Assembly: GCA_015057115.1 (NCBI GenBank)
Contig: SVEZ01000004.1
Coordinates: 62,001-126,000, forward strand
Direction: 5' to 3'
Origin: Lachnospiraceae bacterium
Lineage (GTDB): Bacteria; Bacillota; Clostridia; Lachnospirales; Lachnospiraceae
Length of the DNA stretch: 64,000 nucleotides
Of the stretch, positions 1 to 7,036 are shown piece by piece. How positions within the stretch are numbered: position 1 is the first letter of the stretch; every line of letters starts with the position of its first letter. A model generated the notes under the pieces. It did not search any database. It worked only from the letters and a program-made list of their open reading frames with translations, and had not been told where the DNA came from. The translations under genes and the position numbers were made by a program.

Positions 1-47
1 AAATAATTAAATAATCTTCCACATTCTTTACAATTTCTAATTTCCAT
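1..47 (-). CDS. YvyF-like flagellar-region protein (5' end only)
   Basis: Only the first 15 codons lie in the window; the gene runs off the left edge. The reading is MEIRNCKECGRLFNY, preceded on the minus strand by a strong AGGAGG ten bases before the ATG. A short protein opening with a C-x2-C knuckle and the sequence NCKECGRLFNY is typical of the small flagellar-operon protein called YvyF (TIGR03826) that follows comF in Bacillus and many Clostridia, usually ahead of flgM. The position 14 bases after the comF stop supports this. Identification rests on 15 residues plus synteny. Confidence 0.6.
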   Translation of the reverse strand, partial: MEIRNCKECGRLFNY

Positions 48-61
48 GATTATTTATCCTC

Positions 62-757
62 CTAAAAGCCTCTGCCGATACATGCAGTGAGTCCATACAC
101 AGCCTCTGCTCCTGCCATTCTGAGACACCTGGCAGCTTCATCCAAAGTGGCACCTGTAGTATAGATATCATCCACAAGCAGAATTTGATTTAATTGTACC
201 TCATTTTTCCTTATATGAAAAGCGTTTTTCACATTATTTTTACGTCCAATGTCATTTAATTCTTTTTGGGGCCTGGTTGACCAGCTTCTTTGTAAATAAT
301 TCGGATACACCGGGATTCCACATTGTCGTCCTATCTCTTAAGCAATAACCGCTGCCTGGTTATATCCACGCTCCCGCAATCGCTTTTCTGCAAGGGGAAC
401 CGGCACAATCCCATCCAACTTCAGCGCCCGCAAATAACCTCCATAACCCCCTGCCAGTTCTTTTCCAAGAAAAATCCCCGCATCCCGGTTGTGTTGATAT
501 TTTAGGGCATAAATCATTTTCTTCATAAGATCACTATATTCAAAAAGTCCCCGATTTTGAACAAAATAATGCTCTCTTTTTCCACAATCATAGCAAAAAG
601 TCTGTCCTTGCTCCGCAACCGTTTTCCCACACCGAATGCAAATAGGTTCCCGGATAAATCGCAGTTGCTTTCTGCACCGCTGACACACACTGCCTTCCTC
701 TTTCACAATAATTCCGCAGCCACAACACCTGGCCGGGAACAAAAGTTTTCTCAGCAC
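62..757 (-). pseudogene. comF: ComF amidophosphoribosyltransferase-like protein, interrupted by one in-frame TAA
   Basis: Late-competence protein ComF/ComFC; family members have a zinc-finger front end and a PRTase fold and assist DNA uptake or recombination. The frame gives two zinc knuckles (CCGCG..CQRC and CIRCG..CYDC), the family block ending RGYNQA, then a TAA at 338-340, then in the same frame EIGRQCGIPVYPN and the PRPP-binding motif LLVDDIYTTGAT. Removing the stop gives about 231 residues, the normal family length, so the gene is complete apart from a single nonsense codon where Lys, Glu or Gln would be expected. It starts with GTG and overlaps the recD2 stop by 7 bases. A fragment could restart at the GTG near 310, but that fragment would lack the zinc fingers. 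Sequencing error or a recent mutation are the alternatives. Confidence 0.88.
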
Positions 758-2973
758 TCCCCTAATTCCATCTCCTTCATTCTCTCTCCCAGTCCACTGT
801 ATCGTGTCTGCTGTCTTCCATTTTCAACCATCTGCGCAAACACCTGCTCATCTCCTACCAGTGTAACACATTTTTTTGCCCTCGTCACCGCTGTGTACAG
901 CAAATTCCTGTTCATAAGTGGTTTCGGTCCTGCCAAAAGCGGAATTACCACTGCCGGGTACTCACTTCCCTGAGACTTATGGACCGTAACCGCATACGCC
1001 AGTTCCAGCTCATCCAACTGCCCAAAGGGATATAACACCCGACGGTTTTCATCGTAGCAAACCTCCATCTGTTCCAACACCGGATCAATCTTTGTAATTT
1101 TCCCGGTATCCCCGTTAAATACCCCCATTCCGTTTTCTACCACTACCTGATAGCGATTCACAATTTCCCAGGCCAGCTGATAGTTATTCTTAATCTGCAT
1201 CACCTTATCTCCCTCACGGAGAACCTGACTGCCCACTTTTTTCTCTTCTTTTCCGGGCTTAGGTGGATTCAGATACTGCTGCAATACCTCATTTAAATGT
1301 TCTACTCCCAAAAGCCCCTTTCGTGTCGGCGTCATTACCTGAATATCAAAAGGTTCCGCATCCACATATTTCGGCAGTTTCTGCAGCACCAATTGCAGGG
1401 TGATGTTAATAATCTGGTTGGCATCATAACGCTTTACAAAAAAGAAATCCTTATTCTTATTATCCAGTTCCACCATTTCTCCCTGATTAATCTTATGAGC
1501 ATTCACCACGATGCTGCTTTCATCCTTCTGACGATAAACCTTTTTCAAGCATACAACAGGAACCGTCTTTGCTTCAATCATATCCCGCAGCACACTTCCC
1601 GGTCCCACGCTGGGGAGCTGGTCCGCATCTCCCACTAAGATCAATCGTGTCCCCGCCACCACTGCTTTTAGTAGCGCATAAAACAACGAAATATCTACCA
1701 TGGACATTTCATCGATAATAACCGCATCCACTTCCAGGGGATTCTCCTCATCTCTGCCAAAGGTTCCCTGTTCATCCGCCGCGCCATTCACTTCCAACAA
1801 ACGGTGGATGGTTTTTGCCTCAATGCCCGTCACCTCACTCATACGTTTTGCCGCACGACCGGTGGGCGCCGCCAACATAATGTCCATATTCTCCATTTCA
1901 AAATACCGGATAATGGTATTAATAATAGTGGTTTTACCGGTTCCCGGTCCTCCCGTAAGAACAAGCAATCCTTTTTGTACCGCTGCCATAATTGCCTGCT
2001 TCTGCACTTCGTCCGGCACAAAATTCTGTTCCTTCTCCATCATTGTTAGGAATCGCTGCAGTTCTTCCGTTTTTACCTTATAATCCACGTTCAGATCCTG
2101 CAACATCCGGGCACATTTGCTTTCCATGTGGTAAAAACCGGAAAGATACACATCCGGGAATTCCTCCCCTTCTCGTCTTTTCAGCACCAATCGCCTTTCC
2201 ATTGCCAGGTTCTCTACCTGCGTTCCGATAACCTCTTCTTCCAGTTCCAGAATTCCCGCTGCCATGTTCAAAAGCTTCTCCCAGGGCAGATAGGTATGTC
2301 CGTAGCCAGCCGCCTGCTGTAAGGTATACTGAATACCACTTCGTATGCGGTAATCCGAATCAATACGAATTCCTGCCCTTCTGGCAATTTCATCCGCACG
2401 TTTAAAACCGATTCCTATAATCTCATCTGCAATGCGGTAAGGATTCTCATTCATAATCCTATACATTTCCAAACCGTATTTCCGATAGATTTTCAGCCCC
2501 AGCGTCATCTGAATACCATATTTTTGCAAAAACATCATCGCCTGCCTAAGGTCCTTCTTTTGGGCAACCTGATCCGCAATGTCCATGGCTTTTTTTTCAC
2601 TGATGCCTGTAACCTCCGCAAGTCGCTCCGGCTCTTCTTCGATAATGCGAAAGGTATCTTCTCCGAATCGCTTTACAATCCTTGCTGCCAGCGCCACACC
2701 AATTCCCTTTATAGCACCGGATCCCAAATACCGTTCCATTTCCAGGGCATCTGCCGGAGCCACTTCTTCGTAGGAAGACACCTGAAGCTGCTCGCCGTAA
2801 CTCTGATGGACCACCATCTCTCCCCGCAATAACAATGTAATTCCGGGTTCTATTCCGCTCATATAGCCTACGGCAGTGTATTCCTCTTCTTCGCTTACAA
2901 TATCAAAAACCGTGTACCCATTTTCCTCGTTTTGGTAACGAATGTTGGATACATATCCCTGTAATTCTGTCAA
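751..2973 (-). CDS. recD2: RecD2-type SF1B ATP-dependent DNA helicase
   Basis: A 740-residue helicase of the stand-alone RecD2/TraA class, which unwinds DNA 5'->3' in repair and is found in bacteria without needing RecBC partners. The N-terminal third carries the OB-like segment and helix-hairpin-helix region (about residues 80-200) that marks RecD2. The helicase core shows Walker A LTGGPGTGKTT near residue 345, Walker B VIIDEMSMVD near 425, and the late motif AVTVHKSQGSEYP near 660. Length matches the family. It is the first gene of a unit with comF (7-base overlap). The upstream flagellar unit ends in a terminator just before it, so it probably has its own promoter within 2974-2996. Confidence 0.95.
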   Translation of the reverse strand: MTELQGYVSNIRYQNEENGYTVFDIVSEEEEYTAVGYMSGIEPGITLLLRGEMVVHQSYGEQLQVSSYEEVAPADALEMERYLGSGAIKGIGVALAARIVKRFGEDTFRIIEEEPERLAEVTGISEKKAMDIADQVAQKKDLRQAMMFLQKYGIQMTLGLKIYRKYGLEMYRIMNENPYRIADEIIGIGFKRADEIARRAGIRIDSDYRIRSGIQYTLQQAAGYGHTYLPWEKLLNMAAGILELEEEVIGTQVENLAMERRLVLKRREGEEFPDVYLSGFYHMESKCARMLQDLNVDYKVKTEELQRFLTMMEKEQNFVPDEVQKQAIMAAVQKGLLVLTGGPGTGKTTIINTIIRYFEMENMDIMLAAPTGRAAKRMSEVTGIEAKTIHRLLEVNGAADEQGTFGRDEENPLEVDAVIIDEMSMVDISLFYALLKAVVAGTRLILVGDADQLPSVGPGSVLRDMIEAKTVPVVCLKKVYRQKDESSIVVNAHKINQGEMVELDNKNKDFFFVKRYDANQIINITLQLVLQKLPKYVDAEPFDIQVMTPTRKGLLGVEHLNEVLQQYLNPPKPGKEEKKVGSQVLREGDKVMQIKNNYQLAWEIVNRYQVVVENGMGVFNGDTGKITKIDPVLEQMEVCYDENRRVLYPFGQLDELELAYAVTVHKSQGSEYPAVVIPLLAGPKPLMNRNLLYTAVTRAKKCVTLVGDEQVFAQMVENGRQQTRYSGLGERMKEMELGEC

Positions 2974-2996
2974 GTCCGTCCTCCAACTGCTTTCTG

Positions 2997-3022
2997 AAAA
3001 AAAGCGGGCTCAAAAGCCCGCT
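2997..3022 (-). terminator. Rho-independent terminator after the flgJ-like gene
   Basis: Perfect 8-bp stem AGCGGGCT/AGCCCGCT with a 4-base loop. On the minus strand it is followed by seven T residues. It lies 10 bases past the flgJ-like stop and separates the flagellar unit from recD2. Confidence 0.9.
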
Positions 3023-3031
3023 CTTGTAATC

Positions 3032-3400
3032 TTATTCCTCTTTCTTAAGTCCCAGATTCTCCGGTGCGTAATTTACTTTCATCTGTTCGTAAAGTACCTT
3101 TGCCAGTCCCAGCTCTCCTCTGTCAGAGCTGATGGAAGCATATTCCTTAATCAGGTTCTCCTTATAATAATCCTTCAACTGTGAGCTGGCTGCATCTGAA
3201 GATTCGCTTTCCGGAACCATCTTCTGCATGGACTTAAATACCTGTTCCGTAAAATAGGCTTCAAATTCCTTACAGACTTTCATCAATTCGTCATCGCCGG
3301 CTTTGCTCAAATCTCCTTTCAAGCTGCTCTCCAATTCTCTGGAAATCTGAGTTCCACCTGCCGCCTGAGCATAAGCACCTGCTAATGAATCAATTGCCAT
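3032..3400 (-). CDS. flgJ: Rod-binding protein, FlgJ N-terminal domain only
   Basis: A 122-residue protein matching only the N-terminal half of FlgJ, the chaperone that caps and assembles the flagellar rod. The signature block is KVCKEFEAYFTEQVFKSMQKMVP followed by an acidic stretch and a C-terminal LGLAKVLYEQM. The peptidoglycan-hydrolase domain of proteobacterial FlgJ is absent, as usual in Firmicutes. It lies 10 bases after the flhP gene and is last in the mbl-flhO-flhP-flgJ unit, ending at a clear terminator. Confidence 0.85.
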   Translation of the reverse strand: MAIDSLAGAYAQAAGGTQISRELESSLKGDLSKAGDDELMKVCKEFEAYFTEQVFKSMQKMVPESESSDAASSQLKDYYKENLIKEYASISSDRGELGLAKVLYEQMKVNYAPENLGLKKEE

Positions 3401-3410
3401 AGGCTACCTC

Positions 3411-4229
3411 CTATCTTCTTAAGCTGTTTGCCTGACCAAGCATATCATCAGATGCCTGAATGGCCTTAGAATTCATTTCATAAGCTCTCTGGGCTACAAT
3501 CAGGTTCACCATCTCATCAGCAACCTGTACATTGGAGCCTTCCAAATATTTATTCACGATGTCGCTCTTAATAAGTCCCTCTGTTGTAGCTTCATTCATC
3601 GGAGCGCCGGAAGCATCCGTTACTGCAAAACGGGTTCCACTCTTCTTATCCAATCCTGCCGGATTGTTAAACTGCCACGTACCAATCTTCTGATTCAAGC
3701 TTACATAGGTTCCATCCGGACGCATATATCCTAGTTCACCGGTCTTGCTGGTAAACGCCACATTATCAGCCGGAACATCTGCCGGTAAAACAATGGCATT
3801 TCCCTCTGTATCCAAAACCGGATAACCATCGGAAGTTGCAAGGGTTACACCGGTAGTACCGATGCTCCACTTAAAATCACCGTTTCTGGTGTAATAGGTT
3901 TCTCCATCACCGCCACGGATTGCAAAGAAGCCATCTCCTGCAATTGCAAAAGCAGTAGGACTCTCACTTGCCAGCATCGCACCCTGGGTAAAATTCGTGG
4001 TGGTAGATGCCAGTCTGGTTCCCAAACCAACCTGCGCCGGAATCGGCTTTGCAGCACCATTGGCTGTAGTAGTCTTGGTCTGGATTGTCTGATATAATAA
4101 AGACTTAAACTCGGCTTTGTCATTCTTGAAGCCGACGGTATTTACATTCGCAATGTTATTGGAAATCGTATCTACATTGGCCTGCTGGCTAATCATTCCT
4201 GATGCCGCACTCCACAATGCTCTCATCAT
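3411..4229 (-). CDS. flhP: Flagellar basal-body rod protein, FlhP/FlgG type
   Basis: A 272-residue flagellar rod protein. It opens with the conserved rod motif (ALWSAASGMISQQANVDTISNNIANVNTVGFK), which forms the coiled-coil core of rod and hook proteins. It ends with the matching C-terminal segment EMVNLIVAQRAYEMNSKAI, and the beta-rich FlgG domain lies between. The start has two adjacent ATG codons (MMRAL); either is possible. The order mbl-flhO-flhP is the same as in Bacillus subtilis, so I use the FlhP name; FlgG is the equivalent in other systems. A gap of 101 bases separates it from flhO. Confidence 0.9.
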   Translation of the reverse strand: MMRALWSAASGMISQQANVDTISNNIANVNTVGFKNDKAEFKSLLYQTIQTKTTTANGAAKPIPAQVGLGTRLASTTTNFTQGAMLASESPTAFAIAGDGFFAIRGGDGETYYTRNGDFKWSIGTTGVTLATSDGYPVLDTEGNAIVLPADVPADNVAFTSKTGELGYMRPDGTYVSLNQKIGTWQFNNPAGLDKKSGTRFAVTDASGAPMNEATTEGLIKSDIVNKYLEGSNVQVADEMVNLIVAQRAYEMNSKAIQASDDMLGQANSLRR

Positions 4230-4330
4230 AAGTACTTCACTCCTTCATTGAAAAACTCATCCGATAGTACTATCGACACATTTGCCCTCACACTTCACTT
4301 TCTCCGATTATAGTTCAGAGAAAAATCACA

Positions 4331-5131
4331 TTAGAGCTTGCCCAACTGGTTCACGGCCTTATCCATAGTCTCATCAATAGTCTGAATCACCTTCTGGTTG
4401 GACTCGTAAGCTCTGGTTACTGTAATCATTTCCACCATTTCGCTTACTACATTTACGTTAGACATTTCCAAAACGCCCTGGTAAAGTTCCACGTTGGCAT
4501 CTTTCACTCTTCCGCCATCCACAAGCTGATACATGTTCTCGCCGTAGTGTTCAATATAATTATAATCCTCTATGTCCACAACACCAATCTGCCCCATGAA
4601 CTGATTGTCCTGATAAATGTTACCGCTGGTATCCACCGTAAATGGATGATTGGGATCCAGTCTGATAAAATTATTCCGATTCAGATCCGAATTGGATGCG
4701 CCATTCTGATTCAATACGAAATCGCCATCCTTGGTTACCAGATACCCTTCCTTTGTCAATGCAAAGGCACCGTCTCTGGTATACTTAATGGAGGATTGCC
4801 CTGCCTTATTGGTAAAAGCGATGGCAAAAAATCCTGCTCCTCCAATGGAAAAATCTGTATTATTCTCGGTTTCCCTTAATGAGCCTTGAGAATGATCCGT
4901 ATAATTCTCTCCAATCTTAGCACCCAGACGAACCTTTCCCAATCGATCGTTCAGGTAATAGGATGAAGAATCCTTAATACGGTAACTGAACATGGAATCA
5001 AAAGACTGGGTTGTTGCCCCTTCCTTCTTAAATCCATTGGTTGCGGAATTGGCCAGATTATTCGTTAAAACATCCATACGATTCATCTGGTTAATCATTC
5101 CCGTGTACGCAGTATATAAGCCTTTAATCAT
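4331..5131 (-). CDS. flhO: Flagellar basal-body rod protein, FlhO/FlgF type
   Basis: A 266-residue paralogue of the following gene. The N-terminal rod motif reads GLYTAYTGMINQMNRMDVLTNNLANSATNGFKKEG, and the C-terminal motif SEMVEMITVTRAYESNQKVIQTID matches the family. It probably forms part of the proximal or distal rod. The gene begins 30 bases after the mbl stop, so it is very likely co-transcribed with mbl. FlgF or FlgG are other names used for this family; I chose FlhO from the mbl synteny. Confidence 0.88.
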   Translation of the reverse strand: MIKGLYTAYTGMINQMNRMDVLTNNLANSATNGFKKEGATTQSFDSMFSYRIKDSSSYYLNDRLGKVRLGAKIGENYTDHSQGSLRETENNTDFSIGGAGFFAIAFTNKAGQSSIKYTRDGAFALTKEGYLVTKDGDFVLNQNGASNSDLNRNNFIRLDPNHPFTVDTSGNIYQDNQFMGQIGVVDIEDYNYIEHYGENMYQLVDGGRVKDANVELYQGVLEMSNVNVVSEMVEMITVTRAYESNQKVIQTIDETMDKAVNQLGKL

Positions 5132-5161
5132 ACTCGCGGCTCCTTTCCTTCATAATACTAC

Positions 5162-6154
5162 TTATTCAAATGACTTGCCGGTCATTGCTTCCACATATTT
5201 ACCGGTTCCGATAGCAACGCAGGTCATAGCATCGTCTGCTACCATGGTATTGATACCGGTCTTTGCCTGAATGAGTTCATCCAGTCCACGAAGCATTGCG
5301 CCACCGCCGGTAAGCACGATACCACGATCTGCAATATCGGCTGCAAGCTCCGGTGGAGTCTTCTCCAATACGCTGTGAACAGCTTCCACAATCTGTACTG
5401 TGGTCTCTCGTAATGCCTCTTCAATTTCGGAAGAAGAAATCGGCACGCTCTTTGGAAGACCGGTCACCAGGTTACGTCCGCGGACATCCATGCTCATATC
5501 CTCTGATAAAGGATAGCAGGTACCCACTTTAATCTTCACCTCTTCTGCGGTTCTCTCACCGATCATCAGGTTGTGCTTCTTTCTCATATATCTTACAATT
5601 GCCTCGTCAAAATCATCGCCTGCAATCTTAACAGAGGTACTTACTACTGTTCCGTTTAAGGAAATAACTGCAATATCGGATGTACCACCACCGATATCTA
5701 CAATCATATTACCACAAGGCTTATCAATATCAATGCCGGCTCCAATCGCTGCTGCAATAGGTTCTTCTATAATAAAAACCTCTCTTGCACCGCAGTTCAC
5801 TGCCGCATCTTCAACCGCCTTCTTCTCTACTTCTGTTGCACCGCTCGGTACACAAACAGCGATGTTCAATTTACGATAAATCTTCTTACCGATTGCTTTC
5901 TGAATAAAGTAACGGAGCATCTTCTCCGTTACGGTATAATCAGAAATAACACCCTGTCTTAAAGGACGTACTGCTGTAATATTGCCCGGCGTTCTTCCAA
6001 GCATTAATCTTGCGTCTTCACCAATGGCTTTAATCTTCTGTGTGTCTCTGTCAAACGCAACAACGGACGGCTCTTTTAAAACCACGCCCTTGCCGCGAAT
6101 ATATACTAAAATACTTGCTGTGCCTAAATCAATTCCAATATCTGTAGAAGCCAT
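5162..6154 (-). CDS. mbl: MreB-family cell-shape actin (Mbl)
   Basis: A 330-residue bacterial actin that polymerises under the membrane and directs lateral wall synthesis. Phosphate-1 motif DIGIDLGTASILVY at residues 4-17, phosphate-2 motif IVDIGGGTSDIAVIS near residue 150, and adenosine motif IVLTGGGAMLRGLDELI near 285 are all present. Length is typical (333-345). Linkage to flhO and flhP points to the Mbl member rather than MreB, which usually sits with mreC and mreD. A GAAAGGGGAA ribosome site precedes the ATG and a promoter candidate lies about 85 bases upstream. Confidence 0.93.
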   Translation of the reverse strand: MASTDIGIDLGTASILVYIRGKGVVLKEPSVVAFDRDTQKIKAIGEDARLMLGRTPGNITAVRPLRQGVISDYTVTEKMLRYFIQKAIGKKIYRKLNIAVCVPSGATEVEKKAVEDAAVNCGAREVFIIEEPIAAAIGAGIDIDKPCGNMIVDIGGGTSDIAVISLNGTVVSTSVKIAGDDFDEAIVRYMRKKHNLMIGERTAEEVKIKVGTCYPLSEDMSMDVRGRNLVTGLPKSVPISSSEIEEALRETTVQIVEAVHSVLEKTPPELAADIADRGIVLTGGGAMLRGLDELIQAKTGINTMVADDAMTCVAIGTGKYVEAMTGKSFE

Positions 6155-6238
6155 TTTCTTCCCCTTTCACGTCTATAAATCTTTTCTATTGGTATTGTTG
6201 GACGAAATCCAACATCTTACTCATACTATATCTATCTT

Positions 6239-6267
6239 ATTATATACAATCCCCCGCCATTTTTAAA
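6239..6267 (-). promoter_or_regulatory. Candidate sigma-A promoter of the mbl flagellar unit
   Basis: On the minus strand TTTAAA (6267-6262), 17 bases, then TATAAT (6244-6239). It is the best match in the 200 bases before mbl. Confidence 0.5.
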
Positions 6268-6419
6268 GGGTTTTTTCAACTTTTTATGGAAAATCCATGC
6301 GCTTTTAACATTCTCTAAACTTTTTGAACTTTTTTTCCATTTCTTCACACAGTCTTCACATTCCAACCATATACTCAATAATGTACTAGCTATTAGCTAA
6401 TATAATTTTTCATAACTCA

Positions 6420-6449
6420 TGTGGCTTGCGACTTCGGTCGTAAGCCACA
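6420..6449. repeat. TTCG-loop hairpin
   Basis: A 13-bp stem (TGTGGCTTGCGAC/GTCGTAAGCCACA, one G-T pair) closed by TTCG. It is the first of a row of hairpins in the 880-base gene-free stretch between mbl and uvrA. No T-run follows on the plus strand. Confidence 0.75.
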
Positions 6450-6463
6450 CTCCCCGAAAATAC

Positions 6464-6490
6464 GGGCATCCAGTGGATGCCCTTCTTTTT
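6464..6490 (+). terminator. Terminator-like hairpin inside the mbl-uvrA gap
   Basis: Perfect 8-bp stem GGGCATCC/GGATGCCC with a 3-base loop, followed by TTCTTTTT on the plus strand. No plus-strand gene ends here, so it may belong to an untranslated RNA or to the repeat element that overlaps it. Confidence 0.65.
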
Positions 6491-6713
6491 GTGTAGGCAA
6501 CGAGAACAGAGACACAAGGAAACGGTCCGGCGATAAGCTTGCTTATCATTCCGAACCGTTTTATTGTGGCTATGGGCGACTGCCCATCAGCGAGCACATC
6601 AGTGCGAGCTGCTGGCTCGTTGCCTACACACTTTTGGGGGGAGCACGGGCGACTGCCCATCAGCGAGCACATCAGTACGAGCTGCTGGCTCGTTGCCTAC
6701 ACAAAAAGAAGGG
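6480..6713. repeat. 234-bp element bounded by 25-bp perfect inverted repeats
   Basis: The left arm at 6480-6504 is the exact reverse complement of the right arm at 6689-6713. Inside lie a long imperfect hairpin at 6521-6560 (outer stem AACGGT/ACCGTT, inner ATAAGC/GCTTAT) and two 57-bp direct repeats. This looks like a small non-coding mobile element or a folded RNA. Open frames here are low-complexity by-products of the repeats. No ribosome binding site or recognisable protein was found. Confidence 0.8.
6574..6703. repeat. Two 57-bp direct repeats, 73-bp period
   Basis: Copies at 6574-6630 and 6647-6703 differ at one base by eye (CAGTGCG versus CAGTACG). Each begins GGGCGACTGCCCA, itself a small palindrome, and contains GAGC-TGCTG-GCTC. 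With only two copies and no spacer diversity it is not a CRISPR. Confidence 0.9.
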
Positions 6714-6877
6714 ACATGGGCTCTGTCCCCTCACATTCGGGTTGAATCGGCGATAATCCTCCTCCTCCGACATCTCCGCCTATTTTTTCAGCACCACTCG
6801 TCAGAATCTGTGAATACTATCTCATTATCCCCTACAAAATCTGCAAAAATCGCCAAGTTTCCGCTCTGCATATGGCA

Positions 6878-6918
6878 AATCGCCGAGCAGCCCCTTGGTG
6901 CATCGGCGATTTTAATTT
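6878..6918 (+). terminator. Hairpin with T-run near the uvrA 3' end
   Basis: Perfect 10-bp stem AAATCGCCGA/TCGGCGATTT (6878-6887, 6903-6912), then TTTAATTTTTTG on the plus strand. Several further TCGCCGA/TCGGCGA copies occur between 6747 and 7000, so alternative pairings are possible. uvrA ends about 120 bases away on the opposite strand. Confidence 0.6.
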
Positions 6919-7036
6919 TTTGTTCACATTAGGCGCCTATCATTTTAAAAAACTCGGCGTATCTGATTTTTAAATCACACTTATCGCCGACGCCGCCAAA
7001 TGGCACAGCTTAGCCTATGTGCAAAGTAAAAGTTCG

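Noticed and set aside
751-2973. RecD subunit of RecBCD
   Set aside because: The long N-terminal extension with helix-hairpin-helix segments and the absence of recB and recC nearby fit stand-alone RecD2.
6574-6703. Possible CRISPR array
   Set aside because: Only two repeat copies, repeat too long at 57 bp, spacer of 16 bp, no cas genes in the window.
6397-6932. Overlapping open frames on both strands in the mbl-uvrA gap
   Set aside because: Their residues follow the 57-bp and inverted repeats (repeated ASTSVRAAGSLPT and similar), no ribosome site is present, and frames on both strands are equally open.
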